Notes: generated by a model not told the origin, from the letters alone. 64,000 nt of DNA from Corynebacterium lujinxingii (GCF_014490555.1 NZ_CP061032.1:1550001-1614000); one strand, 5' to 3'. Positions 34,613 through 43,555 are shown, counted from the first letter of the stretch. Translations and numbers: made by a program.

Positions 34613-35983
34613 CAACCAGTCCTCCCACGCCAGTGAATCGACGGGGTCGGCCGGCGTGAGCGCGGGGTCGTCGCTACGCAAACTCTTGATCCGGCCCGGG
34701 CCCGTCGAGCGAGTTTCAAACCGAACCGTCACCCAACCTTTTCCCGCCCCCTGGACCCAGCCGTGGCCGAACTCCGGGTGGTAGACGTCCTGCGTCGCCC
34801 GCCACGTGCCCGGCGCATCGGTGTTCTCCGTGACCATCTCGAACCCGGCCGGCACCGCGTGGTCGCTCACCCCGGTTTCATAATCGGTGGTCACCGGCGC
34901 AGGTTTGACGATCTCCTGGTCTAACTCCGGAAACAACACGTCCTGCAACGCGTCCTCCAGGCCCGAATACGACACGCCCACCAGCCGGATCGGCCCGACC
35001 TCGTCCGGGTAGCGCACCAGCCGGAACGCCGTGGCCAGGAGCGTCTCCGCGTCATCTGTGGCGTACGGCAGCGTCGCCGAGCGAGACTCGATGCGGAAAT
35101 CCGCCATCCGCAACTTCACCGTCACGGTCCGGGCACCCCGGCCGTCCTTCAACAAACGCCGGTGCGACTCCGCCGCCGCCCGCTCAAGCGCCGCGTCCAC
35201 TTCCGGCGGCTGCGTCAGATCGTTGGGGTACGTGTGTTCCGACGAGATCTGTTTCGCTACCGCCCGTGGCGCCACCGGACGCTCATCCACCCCGCGGGCT
35301 AACCACCACAATTGCTTGCCCACCGCGCCGCCGATGGCGATGTCAAGCTCTTTTTCGCTCAGCGCCGCCAGGTCGCCAATCGTCTCGATGCCAGCCTGCG
35401 ACAGCTTCGCCTCCGTCACCGGGCCCACGCCCCACAGCTCGTTGACCGGCATCGGATGCAAGATCTCAAGTTGGTCATCGTGCGGGATAACAAACACCCC
35501 GTCCGGCTTGGCACGCCCGGAGCCGATCTTCGCGTACTGCTTTCCCGGGCCCGCCCCAATCGAGCTCGGCAACCCCGTCTCTTCTTTGATCGCCGCGCGC
35601 AACTGGTTCGCCCAGTTTCGCACCTCATCTGCTGAAGCGCCGACCAATTCAGCGGGCTCCATGAACGCCTCATCGATGGAAAGTTGCTCCACCACGTCTA
35701 CGTGCCTGCCGATGACTTCGAACACTCTCCGCGACGCTGTCGTATACACCGGACGGCGCGGCGCAACCAGAATCGCTTTCGGACCCACCAGCCGGGCCGC
35801 CCGGTGCGTTGGCATTGCGGAACGGGCCCCGTACTTGCGGGCCTCATAGCTCGCCCCCGCCACCACTCCGCGGCCGGTCACCCCTGCCACCAGTACCGGA
35901 CGCCCCTTGAGAGTGGGCCTGGTCAGCTGCTCACAGGACGCATAAAAAGCGTCCATGTCGATGTGCAGCACCCAGCGGTTCAT
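34601..35983 (-). CDS. dinB: DNA polymerase IV (Y family)
   Basis: A 460-residue translesion polymerase. Catalytic acidic residues are in VLHIDMDAFYAS and SIDEAFMEP. Downstream elements are IGAGPGKQYAKIGSGRAKP, LWGVGPVTEAKL (thumb HhH) and a little-finger domain from about residue 240. The C-terminal 100 residues extend past the usual 350-residue core, as in other actinobacterial DinB proteins. The ATG at 35983 is preferred over a GTG 15 bases upstream. No LexA box is seen at the start. Confidence 0.93.
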   Translation of the reverse strand: MNRWVLHIDMDAFYASCEQLTRPTLKGRPVLVAGVTGRGVVAGASYEARKYGARSAMPTHRAARLVGPKAILVAPRRPVYTTASRRVFEVIGRHVDVVEQLSIDEAFMEPAELVGASADEVRNWANQLRAAIKEETGLPSSIGAGPGKQYAKIGSGRAKPDGVFVIPHDDQLEILHPMPVNELWGVGPVTEAKLSQAGIETIGDLAALSEKELDIAIGGAVGKQLWWLARGVDERPVAPRAVAKQISSEHTYPNDLTQPPEVDAALERAAAESHRRLLKDGRGARTVTVKLRMADFRIESRSATLPYATDDAETLLATAFRLVRYPDEVGPIRLVGVSYSGLEDALQDVLFPELDQEIVKPAPVTTDYETGVSDHAVPAGFEMVTENTDAPGTWRATQDVYHPEFGHGWVQGAGKGWVTVRFETRSTGPGRIKSLRSDDPALTPADPVDSLAWEDWLSQQ

Positions 35984-36010
35984 ACCCTCACTGTGCACGA
36001 GTGCACCCGC

Positions 36011-37330
36011 CTAGCTCCAATTCACGTCCGCGACGATGTCATCGGAGAACGAATCGCCCTCCACGCGGATACTCGGACGCATTGGGCCGGTGAAGTTCGC
36101 AGTTCGCACCGGCAGAGAGCGGTTTCGAGAAATGTACTGGGAACCGTCACTGAACTTGAAGTACAAGTCCGAGCCCGCGGCCTCGACGTACGCGGTGCCG
36201 TGATTGATTTTCGAGTGGCAACTCGAGCACAGCGGAATCAGGTTTGCCAGATCAGTGGCTCCGCCGTGTTCCCACTCCTCGATGTGGTGGATCTGAATGA
36301 ACCGTTCGTGGGTGCATCCGGGCATCGCACATTGATATCCCCAGACAGCCAGCAGTGCCTGGATCTGACCGTCTGTGGCAAACCGCTGTTTGCGCCCCAC
36401 ATTGAGCGTCAACCCCTTGCGGTCCAGCACGTGCAGGCGGGCGACTGCATTCGCCACATACCCCTTCACCGTCTCCGACGGCGCCGACGGGTTCTCCGGC
36501 ATCCAGGCCCGCCCATCCTCGGTGACCATGATGTTGACCTGCGCCCCCGGGCAGCGCAACGAGTCCAACGGCTGGGAGCGCACAATATTCACCATCGCCA
36601 AAAACGCGGGATACAACTCGTCTTTCGTCGGTGGCCCGAAGCGCGACGTCATGCCGAGGATTTTCTCCACAGAAAGCTTCGTGTCAGGCGCTGCGATCTG
36701 TTCGGCCGGGCAGGTTTCTTCGTCGGCAAGCGCCTCGCCCAGAAGCCGGTCGATGTCGTCCTGATCAAGATCCCCAGCATCATCCGGAATGCCGTAGTTG
36801 CACAATTGCGCGAGTTTCAGCGCAGCTAGCGTCTCCTGCCCGGTGACCGCAGGCAGCAGAGCATGAAACTCGACCATGCCGTCGTCCCTGGTGCGCGTGC
36901 GGACGTAGGGATCGTCAGGCTCACGGCCGACATCACCCGCTCCTGCGAGGGTTTGCTGCAGCTCGGAGAAACACATCGACTTCGCCAGGGCGACAAGGTC
37001 GCCTTCGTTTTCCAACGTCATAAAGCGCAGGAGAAACCGCACCGTCGAATAGGCTAGGTCCCCGTCTTCGAAGGCCGAAAAGAGCTGGCGAAACTGGCGC
37101 AAGCCGCGACCCATCCGCACGTATTCAAACGCCGTCGAACCAGCCAAGTTCAGTTCTCGGACCAGCCATTTTGTGGTCGAACTTTCCCCATAGGCTTCCG
37201 CCATCTGCGCTTCGTCGAAACGCCCCACCGCGTCGAGAAATTGTGCGCGGTAGCGGGTGGAAAACATCTGTAAATCCTTAATGTCGCGCACCAGCTCGTC
37301 GACTGGATGCTCCGCCGTCAATACCGCCAT
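36011..37330 (-). CDS. DUF222/HNH endonuclease domain protein (13E12-type)
   Basis: A 439-residue protein of the DUF222-HNH family, often multicopy in actinobacteria and related to mycobacterial 13E12 repeats. DUF222 spans about residues 20-300. The HNH nuclease follows at about 334-376: CAMPGCTHERFIQIHHIEEW, then GGATDLANLIPLCSSCHSKIN, with both zinc cysteine pairs and the HH dyad. ATG 37330 has GAGGGGG upstream. The gene has its own strong promoter in an AT-rich leader, palindromic repeats beyond it, and no operon partner, so it looks like an acquired gene. Its target DNA is unknown. Confidence 0.9.
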   Translation of the reverse strand: MAVLTAEHPVDELVRDIKDLQMFSTRYRAQFLDAVGRFDEAQMAEAYGESSTTKWLVRELNLAGSTAFEYVRMGRGLRQFRQLFSAFEDGDLAYSTVRFLLRFMTLENEGDLVALAKSMCFSELQQTLAGAGDVGREPDDPYVRTRTRDDGMVEFHALLPAVTGQETLAALKLAQLCNYGIPDDAGDLDQDDIDRLLGEALADEETCPAEQIAAPDTKLSVEKILGMTSRFGPPTKDELYPAFLAMVNIVRSQPLDSLRCPGAQVNIMVTEDGRAWMPENPSAPSETVKGYVANAVARLHVLDRKGLTLNVGRKQRFATDGQIQALLAVWGYQCAMPGCTHERFIQIHHIEEWEHGGATDLANLIPLCSSCHSKINHGTAYVEAAGSDLYFKFSDGSQYISRNRSLPVRTANFTGPMRPSIRVEGDSFSDDIVADVNWS

Positions 37331-37348
37331 AATTCCCCCTCGGTGAGT

Positions 37349-37364
37349 TCGATGTTTTGTTCGA
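37349..37364 (-). promoter_or_regulatory. Imperfect LexA (SOS) box overlapping the HNH gene promoter
   Basis: TCGAACAAAACATCGA on the minus strand matches the corynebacterial/mycobacterial LexA pattern TCGAACANNTGTTCGA at 11 of 14 fixed positions: one half-site is perfect and the other keeps only TCGA. It directly follows the -10 element, where repressor binding would block transcription. Function is inferred. Confidence 0.35.
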
Positions 37365-37391
37365 GTATAAAACGCAAACGAAACATGTCAA
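37364..37391 (-). promoter_or_regulatory. Consensus-like sigmaA promoter of the HNH gene
   Basis: On the minus strand TTGACA (37391-37386) and TATACT (37369-37364) are separated by 16 bases, close to the vegetative consensus and the best-looking promoter in the window. It lies 34 bases upstream of the ATG. Confidence 0.75.
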
Positions 37392-37405
37392 GGGTTTTAC
37401 CTGCG

Positions 37406-37425
37406 ATGTCCACTATATTGGACAT
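37406..37425. promoter_or_regulatory. 20-bp inverted repeat upstream of the HNH promoter
   Basis: ATGTCCACTATATTGGACAT has perfect 7-base arms around a 6-base AT centre, ending 15 bases upstream of the -35 element. It resembles an operator for a dimeric regulator. Confidence 0.4.
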
Positions 37426-37449
37426 CAACACACGCAATATCGTTCGAAT

Positions 37450-37544
37450 ACTATGCCGCTGCATAGTCCAGACAACCCAAGTCGGAACCGCGCGGCCGAA
37501 GGCAAAGCTATGCCGCTGCATAGCGAACTATGCAGCGGCATAGT
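37450..37544. repeat. Second cluster of the 18-bp palindrome (three copies)
   Basis: Copies at 37450-37467, 37507-37524 and 37527-37544 carry the same CTATGC-N4-GCATAG element as the array beside dnaE. The last two are inverted relative to one another, so 37508-37523 can pair with 37528-37543 as a 16-bp stem with a 4-base loop just after the ileS stop codon. That could act in transcript termination or protection, though no T-run follows. Confidence 0.85.
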
Positions 37545-37552
37545 GCGAACGA

Positions 37553-40500
37553 TTAGTTCTTGCGCAGGCTTGCGGTCACACCATCGATGATGTCGTGACC
37601 CTCGACCGGCTTGGTGACGACGTCGAAGGAGGTGGCCAAGGTTTCGGCGGCGATGTGCTCAGCGTGACGACGAGCCCACTCTTCCTTGTCCCCCGGCACC
37701 GCGAGCACGACTGCGATGCGGTCGGAGACCTCGAAGCCCTCGCGCTTGCGGGCGTCCTGCAGGCCACGGATCACGTCGGCGGCCCAGCCTTCAGCCTCGA
37801 GCTCCTCGGTGACTGTGGTGTCGAGGACGACGAGTCCGACGGTGCTGTCGGCGTCGACACGCGCGGTGCTCTCCGGGTTCTCGGCGACGAGGCGCTCGGT
37901 GTAGAGCTCCGGGGTGAGCACGATATCGCCGTCGACGACAACGTCGTCGCCGCGACGCTCGTAGTTGCCAGCCTTGACGTTCTGGATCGCGCGCTGGACG
38001 TCCTTGCCCAGCGTCGGACCAGCAACCTTGGCGTTGACGACGACCTCGAACGAGCCGGCTGAATCCACATCCGAGGTCAGCTCGACGTCCTTCACGTTGA
38101 CTTCGTCACGGATGGTCGAGCGGAACGGCTCGAGCAGATCCGCATTCGGCAGGGCCACGGTGAGCTTCGGCAGCGGCAGGCGGTTGCGCAGCTTGTTCGC
38201 CTTGCGTACCGACGACGCCGCCGAGCACACCGCACGCGTCGCGTCCATGGCGGCCACCAGGTCGGCGTCCGCGGGCAGGTCGGCGGCCTTCGGGAAGTCC
38301 GCCAAGTGCGCGGAACGGCCGCCGGTGAGACCACGCCAGATCACCTCGGAGATGTACGGCAGCAGCGGTGCGACGGTGCGGGTGACCACCTCAAGCACGG
38401 TGTACAGGGTGTTGAATGCCTCCGGGTGCGCCTCCTGGCCCTCCCAGAAGCGGTCACGGGAGCGGCGCACGTACCAGTTGGTCAAGGTGTCCGCGAAGCG
38501 GCGGATCTCGTCGCAGGCGTCTGCAATGCGGGTGTCGTCGAGCGCCTGGCCGACGGACTCAACCAGGTCATGCGTCTTCGCCAAGATGTAGCGATCGAGC
38601 ACGTTGTCGGAATCGACGGACCACTGTGCTTCCTCAGACGAGTACAACTGCAGGAACGTGTACGCGTTCCACAGCGGCAGCAGAGCCTGGCGCACGCCCT
38701 CGCGGATGCCCTGCTCGGTGACGATCAAGTTGCCACCGCGCAAAATTGGCGAGGACATGAGGAACCAGCGCATGGCGTCGGAGCCATCGCGGTCGAAGAC
38801 CTCCATCACGTTCGGGTAGTTGCCCTTGGATTTCGACATCTTCTGACCGTCGGAGCCGAGCACAATGCCGTGGGCGACGACCTTCTTGTAGGCCACGCGG
38901 TCGAACAGCGCGGTGGAAAGCACGTGCTGAACGTAGAACCAGCCGCGAGACTGCCCCGAGTACTCGACGATGAAGTCAGCCGGCTGGCGGGTCTCAAACT
39001 CCTCGCGGTTTTCAAACGGGTAGTGGTACTGCGCGAACGGCATGGAGCCGGACTCGAACCAGCAGTCCAGCACGTCGGGCACGCGACGCATCATCGACTT
39101 GCCGGTTGGGTCGTCCGGGTTCGGTCGAACCAAGTCGTCGATGTGCGGGCGGTGCAGCGACTCAGGACGGCGACCGAAGTCGCGCTCGAGTTCTTCGAGG
39201 GAGCCGTAGACGTCGACACGCGGGTACTCCGGGTTGTCCGATACCCAGGCCGGCACAGGCGAGCCCCAGTAGCGGGTGCGCGAGATGTTCCAATCGCGCG
39301 CGCCCTCGAGCCACTTGCCAAACTGACCGTCGCGGATGTGCGACGGGATCCAGTCGATCTCCTGGTTGAGCTCGACCATGCGGTCGCGGATGTCGGTGAC
39401 CTTCACAAACCACGCCGGCAGCGCCATGTAGATCAGCGGCTCGCCCGAGCGCCACGAGTGCGGGTAGGAGTGCACGATGGTTTGGTCGCGCACGACGCGG
39501 CCCTTGGCGCGCAGGTCGCGGATGATGTCACGGTTGGCATCGAACACCAGCTTGCCCTCGTACTCGGGCACGAGCGAGGTGAACTTGCCGTCGGCGTCGA
39601 CCGGGATGACTAAGCCGATGCCGTACTCCTGACAGGTGAGCATATCGTCCTCACCGAAGGCGGGCGCCTGGTGGACGACACCGGTGCCGTCTTCGGTGGT
39701 CACGTAATCCGCATTCAGGATCATGAACGCGTTTTCCTGGTCGCGGAAGTAGTCGAATACCGGCTCGTACTCGAGGCCCTCCAGCTCCGCACCGGTAAAC
39801 GTCGCAACAACCTCGTACTCGCCGAGTTCCTTGGCGTAGGCGCCGAGGAGGTTCGTCGCGAGGAGCAATTGCTTGTCGACGACCCCATCAGCCCCCGGCT
39901 TCACCAGCGAGTACTCAACATCCGGATGCACGGCGAGCGCCAGGTTGGACGGCAATGTCCACGGAGTCGTGGTCCATGCGATCGCGGCGGCGTCGTGCAG
40001 CTCGGGGTGCTCCGCCCAGGTTTTCTCTGCCGCGAAACCTGCACGAGCGCCGGTGAACGGCATCGTGACGGTAACGGTCGGATCCTGGCGGTCGCGGTAG
40101 GAGTCGTCGAGACGCGTCTCCTGGTTCGACAGCGGGGTGTGCTCGGCCCAGGAGTACGGGAGTACGCGGAAGCCCTGGTAGATCAAGCCCTTGTCGTAGA
40201 GCTCCTTGAACGCCCACATGACTGATTCCATGTACTCGGGATCCATGGTCTTGTAGCCGTTTTCAAAATCCACCCAGCGAGCCTGGCGGGTGACGTAGTC
40301 TTCCCACTCGCCCGCGTAGTGCATGACGGACTTGGCGCAGTACTCGTTGAACTTCTCCAGACCCATATCCTCGATCTGGGCCTTATCGGTGATGCCGAGC
40401 TGCTTTTCCGCCTCAAGCTCGGCTGGCAGACCGTGGCAGTCCCAACCGAACACGCGCGGAACGTAGTAGCCGGTCATCGTGCGGTAACGCGGCACGATGT

Positions 40501-40717
40501 CCTTCACGTAGCCGGTCAACAGGTGCCCGTAGTGCGGCAGGCCGTTGGCAAACGGCGGGCCGTCATTGAACACGTATTCTTCGGCGCCTTCGCGATGCTC
40601 GAGCGACGCCTGGAACGTGTCGTCGCTGTTCCAGTAATCGAGGACGACACGCTCCATATCAGGGAACTTGTCGCTGCCTCCGGTCATGTCGACCTTGGGG
40701 TAGACGTTGCCAACCAT
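37553..40717 (-). CDS. ileS: Isoleucyl-tRNA synthetase
   Basis: A 1054-residue class I synthetase. The HIGH-type motif is in PPFANGLPHYGHLL near residue 55. The editing domain lies around residues 200-400. KMSKS is in GQKMSKSKGNYPN at about residues 626-631, and an anticodon-binding domain follows. A long C-terminal part, without the zinc-binding cysteines of E. coli IleS, matches actinobacterial (eukaryote-like) IleS. ATG 40717 has GAGGAG six bases upstream. Regulated by an upstream T-box leader. Confidence 0.97.
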   Translation of the reverse strand: MVGNVYPKVDMTGGSDKFPDMERVVLDYWNSDDTFQASLEHREGAEEYVFNDGPPFANGLPHYGHLLTGYVKDIVPRYRTMTGYYVPRVFGWDCHGLPAELEAEKQLGITDKAQIEDMGLEKFNEYCAKSVMHYAGEWEDYVTRQARWVDFENGYKTMDPEYMESVMWAFKELYDKGLIYQGFRVLPYSWAEHTPLSNQETRLDDSYRDRQDPTVTVTMPFTGARAGFAAEKTWAEHPELHDAAAIAWTTTPWTLPSNLALAVHPDVEYSLVKPGADGVVDKQLLLATNLLGAYAKELGEYEVVATFTGAELEGLEYEPVFDYFRDQENAFMILNADYVTTEDGTGVVHQAPAFGEDDMLTCQEYGIGLVIPVDADGKFTSLVPEYEGKLVFDANRDIIRDLRAKGRVVRDQTIVHSYPHSWRSGEPLIYMALPAWFVKVTDIRDRMVELNQEIDWIPSHIRDGQFGKWLEGARDWNISRTRYWGSPVPAWVSDNPEYPRVDVYGSLEELERDFGRRPESLHRPHIDDLVRPNPDDPTGKSMMRRVPDVLDCWFESGSMPFAQYHYPFENREEFETRQPADFIVEYSGQSRGWFYVQHVLSTALFDRVAYKKVVAHGIVLGSDGQKMSKSKGNYPNVMEVFDRDGSDAMRWFLMSSPILRGGNLIVTEQGIREGVRQALLPLWNAYTFLQLYSSEEAQWSVDSDNVLDRYILAKTHDLVESVGQALDDTRIADACDEIRRFADTLTNWYVRRSRDRFWEGQEAHPEAFNTLYTVLEVVTRTVAPLLPYISEVIWRGLTGGRSAHLADFPKAADLPADADLVAAMDATRAVCSAASSVRKANKLRNRLPLPKLTVALPNADLLEPFRSTIRDEVNVKDVELTSDVDSAGSFEVVVNAKVAGPTLGKDVQRAIQNVKAGNYERRGDDVVVDGDIVLTPELYTERLVAENPESTARVDADSTVGLVVLDTTVTEELEAEGWAADVIRGLQDARKREGFEVSDRIAVVLAVPGDKEEWARRHAEHIAAETLATSFDVVTKPVEGHDIIDGVTASLRKN

Positions 40718-40734
40718 AAGGACTCCTCCACACA

Positions 40735-40900
40735 CTCGATGCAGGGACGCATGTGGTGCGCGGTACCACCCTGCTTGGGGCAAAGCCCCCACTTCGTTTG
40801 TGGTGAAGGAAGTGACGTCTTCCCTGGTTAACGTCCGGGTCTAGTAAGCAAATGCCGTTCTTCCGGAAACGCTCCCCGGTGATGGCCGGATCAAAGCGGT
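40735..40900 (-). promoter_or_regulatory. T-box riboswitch leader of ileS (ultrashort stem I type)
   Basis: The 5' leader on the minus strand contains the T-box motif AGGGTGGTACCGCG (40772-40759) inside a CAGGG/CCCTG stem. About 115 bases upstream is a short stem I region with the isoleucine codon ATC (40891-40889) in GATCCGGCCATCACCGGGG. There is no terminator between the T-box and the GAGGAG binding site, so control is probably translational, as reported for actinobacterial ileS T-boxes. Uncharged tRNA-Ile would then free the ribosome binding site. Confidence 0.85.
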
Positions 40901-40902
40901 AT

Positions 40903-40926
40903 GCCCGGAAGCATACACTTCCGGGC
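40903..40926 (-). terminator. Hairpin between wag31 and ileS
   Basis: Perfect 9-bp arms GCCCGGAAG (40903-40911) and CTTCCGGGC (40918-40926) surround a 6-base loop, eight bases after the wag31 stop. No T-run follows on the minus strand, so it may be a weak terminator or an RNA end protecting wag31 mRNA. A TATGCT in the loop could serve as a -10 for the ileS leader. Confidence 0.5.
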
Positions 40927-40934
40927 GGTGACTG

Positions 40935-41897
40935 CTACTTCTCGTTCGGTGCAGTCGTGGAGCGCGACTCGAGTTCCTCAAGCTGGGACTCGAGCAGCGT
41001 CTTCAGGCGAGTGCGGTACTCGCGTTCGAAGGTGCGCAGCTCCGCGATGCGGTTTTCCAGCGCGGTCTGCTGCTGCTTCACCGTGTTCATGATCTCGGTG
41101 TGCTTGCGCTCGGCGTCGGCCTTGAGCTTGTTGGCCTGCTCCTCCGCCTGGCGGATCTGAGCCTCGGCGCGGGAGTTCGCCTCGTTGGTGGTCTCCTCCG
41201 CCTTCTTCTGGGCGTCGGCAACCAGCTGCTTGGCGCGGGACTCGGCCTCCTGCAGCTGGGACTGGGAACGCGACTGCGCGTCCTGCAGCTGCTTCTTCGA
41301 CTTCGCCTCAGCTTCGGCGACTTCGCGCTCGGCGGCGCTGCGGGCGTCGGCAAGCATAGAGGTCGCCTCTGCCTGTGCGTCGCTGGTGAGACGGTCGGCC
41401 ATCTCCTGCGCGAGACCGAGCACCTTGGCGGCCTGCAGGTGGGAATCCTGGGACGGCTCAGCCGGCTGGGAGACTGCGTTGACCGGCTTGGACACGCCCT
41501 CGGCCGGACGCTTGTCAGCCTGCGCACGAGCCTCTTCAGCCTGCTTGCGGGCCTTGGCGGCATCGTCCTTCGCGGACTTCGCCTCAGCCTCAGCCTTCTC
41601 CTTGGCTTCCTTCGCGGAACGCAGCTGCGCCTCGTAGTCGGCGCGGACCTTCTGCTCGACCTCGCGACGGATCGCAGCCTCGTCGGTAGAAGAGGAGGAA
41701 GAAGCCGCCGGTGCAGCGACGCCAGCACCCTGCTCCTCGACGCGAGCGCGGAGCTCGTCGTTTTCGTCCTGGAGCTGAGCAAGCGCGTCCTCAACGAGGT
41801 CGAGGAACTGGTCGACCTCGTCCTCGTTGTAGCCCCGCTTGCCAATCGGAGGTTTGCTGAAAGCGACATTGTGCACGTCAGCTGGCGTCAACGGCAT
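40935..41897 (-). CDS. wag31: Polar growth protein Wag31/DivIVA
   Basis: A 320-residue DivIVA-family protein that gathers at the poles and directs elongation in corynebacteria. The N-terminal LTPADVHNVAFSKPPIGKRGYNEDEVDQFLDLVEDAL is conserved, with the membrane-binding part at its start (given in outline). From about residue 90 almost the entire protein is Ala/Glu/Lys/Gln-rich coiled coil, broken by a short Pro/Ser linker. The ATG at 41897 begins the conserved N-terminus and has AAGGGA upstream. Confidence 0.95.
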   Translation of the reverse strand: MPLTPADVHNVAFSKPPIGKRGYNEDEVDQFLDLVEDALAQLQDENDELRARVEEQGAGVAAPAASSSSSTDEAAIRREVEQKVRADYEAQLRSAKEAKEKAEAEAKSAKDDAAKARKQAEEARAQADKRPAEGVSKPVNAVSQPAEPSQDSHLQAAKVLGLAQEMADRLTSDAQAEATSMLADARSAAEREVAEAEAKSKKQLQDAQSRSQSQLQEAESRAKQLVADAQKKAEETTNEANSRAEAQIRQAEEQANKLKADAERKHTEIMNTVKQQQTALENRIAELRTFEREYRTRLKTLLESQLEELESRSTTAPNEK

Positions 41898-42018
41898 TTG
41901 CGTTCCCTTCATCGTTGTAGCGCACCCGCGTCTGCGGGCCACGAGTGCGTCCCACGTTACGGGAACACACTCGTTTTGTATGGTGAATTGTAACTGTTTC
42001 GCCCGTGTGTCGCACAAG

Positions 42019-42327
42019 CTAGTTCAAGGCGGGGACGATCATCGTCGCGCGGACGATCATCTGCAGCAGCGAAAGGGCGAGGAAGAGCACGATGACGCTC
42101 ACGTCTAGGCCCACTCCCCCATTCAGGCGCAGCGGCGGGATGAGCTTGCGCAGCCCGAATACTGGCGGGTCGGTGAGCTTGAACAGGGGTTCCGCCACCA
42201 TGATGAACCAGTGCGGCGGGTCGAACCGCTTCGAAAACGCCTGAATCATCTCGATGATGATGCGAATAACAACGATCAGCGAGTAGATGCCGATGACGGC
42301 GTAAAGAATTGCTCCGAAAAGTGCCAC
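42019..42327 (-). CDS. YggT family membrane protein
   Basis: A 102-residue membrane protein with two YggT-type hydrophobic segments (about residues 5-28 and 78-98) flanking a loop that carries the conserved EPLFKLTDPPVFGLRKLIPP. In actinobacteria and other Gram-positives it sits between sepF and divIVA, as here. Its function in division or osmotic stress is not defined. Start GTG at 42327. Confidence 0.88.
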   Translation of the reverse strand: MALFGAILYAVIGIYSLIVVIRIIIEMIQAFSKRFDPPHWFIMVAEPLFKLTDPPVFGLRKLIPPLRLNGGVGLDVSVIVLFLALSLLQMIVRATMIVPALN

Positions 42328-42349
42328 GCGTTCACACCCTACAGGTTGC

Positions 42350-42832
42350 CTACCTCAGGCCGGCAGACCGCTTGAGCGCTTCCTTGTCCGTGTTGGCGTG
42401 CTCCGGGACGATGGCGAACAGGCGCTTGGTGGTCTCCTCGCCGCGGGACAGGTTGTGCATGCTGCCACGCAGCGCGAAGCACAGGCCTGCGGCGAAGTCG
42501 ACGATGCGCTTCGCGTCGGCGGTGTCCAGGTCGGTGAGGTCCATGACTACGGCGTCGCCGTCGCGGAACGGCTCGCCGATTTCCTTGGCGTCGTTGTAGG
42601 TGCGCGGCGCGGCGTTCACGATGCGCGGAGTGGCGCGGTAGCTCGGGCGTGACGACGGCACCTCGCGGCGCTCGACACGCTCCGGGCGCTCGATGCGGCT
42701 CGGGCGCTCAGCGCGGTCGTAGGCGCTGGAGCCGGACTCCGGGTAACGGGAATCCTCGAAGTACGCGTCGTCTTCGTTGTTCTCGATCGGGCCGAGGCCG
42801 AAGAACTCTTTGGCGCTGCCGAAAAAGGACAT
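42350..42832 (-). CDS. sepF: Cell division protein SepF
   Basis: A 160-residue FtsZ partner that tethers the Z ring to the membrane; it is essential in actinobacteria without FtsA. The N-terminal amphipathic helix (MSFFGSAKEFFGLG) binds membrane. A variable charged linker (about residues 20-70) leads to the conserved SepF fold with AKEIGEPFRDGDAVVMDLTD and RIVDFAAGLCFALRG. Lies between yggS and yggT. Confidence 0.95.
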   Translation of the reverse strand: MSFFGSAKEFFGLGPIENNEDDAYFEDSRYPESGSSAYDRAERPSRIERPERVERREVPSSRPSYRATPRIVNAAPRTYNDAKEIGEPFRDGDAVVMDLTDLDTADAKRIVDFAAGLCFALRGSMHNLSRGEETTKRLFAIVPEHANTDKEALKRSAGLR

Positions 42833-42868
42833 AAGTTAGGGCTCCTTGGGGTGTATTTGCGGTGATGG

Positions 42869-43555
42869 TCAGCCTACGGGGCGGGGTCCGAGCAGCGCAG
42901 TTCCGACACGCACGAGATCGGAACCGCACGCGATTGCTGTCTCGAAGTCCCCGCTCATACCGGCCGACAAGATGAGGGTGCGGCCGAGGGCGTTGGAGGT
43001 GTCGTCGACAAGCGAGCGCGCGCGGATAAACACTGCTTCAGGGTCGGCGTCGAGGGGCGGCACGACCATGAAGCCGTCGAGGCGCAGGTGCTCGGATTCG
43101 CCGATCGCTTCGATGATGGCGGGCACGTCGTCGTAGGTGGCGCCGCCGCGGGCGGTGTCGCCGTCGTCGGAAAGCTGGATCAGACACGGCAAGGTGTCAG
43201 TGGTGCGGTCGCCGCGCTCGAGGGCGAGCGCCATGCCGCGGTCGAGGCCGCGCGTGAGTTTCACCGAGTCGAGCGAGTGCACTTCGGCCGCCCAGCGCGC
43301 CACGGCGTTGGCTTTCTTGGACTGGATCTGGCCGATCATGGCGATGCCACAGCGGCCGTCGAGCGCTTCGGCCTTGGCGCGGGCTTCCTGCTCGCGGTTT
43401 TCGCCGACGAGGTCGATGCCTGCGTCGGCGAGTTCGATGATGCGCTCCACGGGGTGGAACTTGGTCACGGGCAGCAGTTTCACGCTGCCTTCAGTGCGGC
43501 CGGCTTTGCGCTCGGCGTCGCGGATCTGCTGGGTAACGGTGTCGAGGTTATGCAT
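42869..43555 (-). CDS. yggS: YggS-family pyridoxal phosphate homeostasis protein
   Basis: A 228-residue PLP-binding protein of the YggS/PROSC family, believed to buffer cellular PLP. The PLP lysine lies in LLPVTKFHP (about residue 33). Other conserved segments are LVGENREQEARAKAEAL, MIGQIQSKKAN and LSAGMSGDFETAIACGSDLVRVGTALLG in outline. It overlaps pgeF by eight bases. Confidence 0.94.
   Translation of the reverse strand: MHNLDTVTQQIRDAERKAGRTEGSVKLLPVTKFHPVERIIELADAGIDLVGENREQEARAKAEALDGRCGIAMIGQIQSKKANAVARWAAEVHSLDSVKLTRGLDRGMALALERGDRTTDTLPCLIQLSDDGDTARGGATYDDVPAIIEAIGESEHLRLDGFMVVPPLDADPEAVFIRARSLVDDTSNALGRTLILSAGMSGDFETAIACGSDLVRVGTALLGPRPVG

Noticed and set aside
38306..39613. 435-residue plus-strand frame opposite ileS
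   Set aside because: Antisense shadow of a conserved synthetase, with no start signals.
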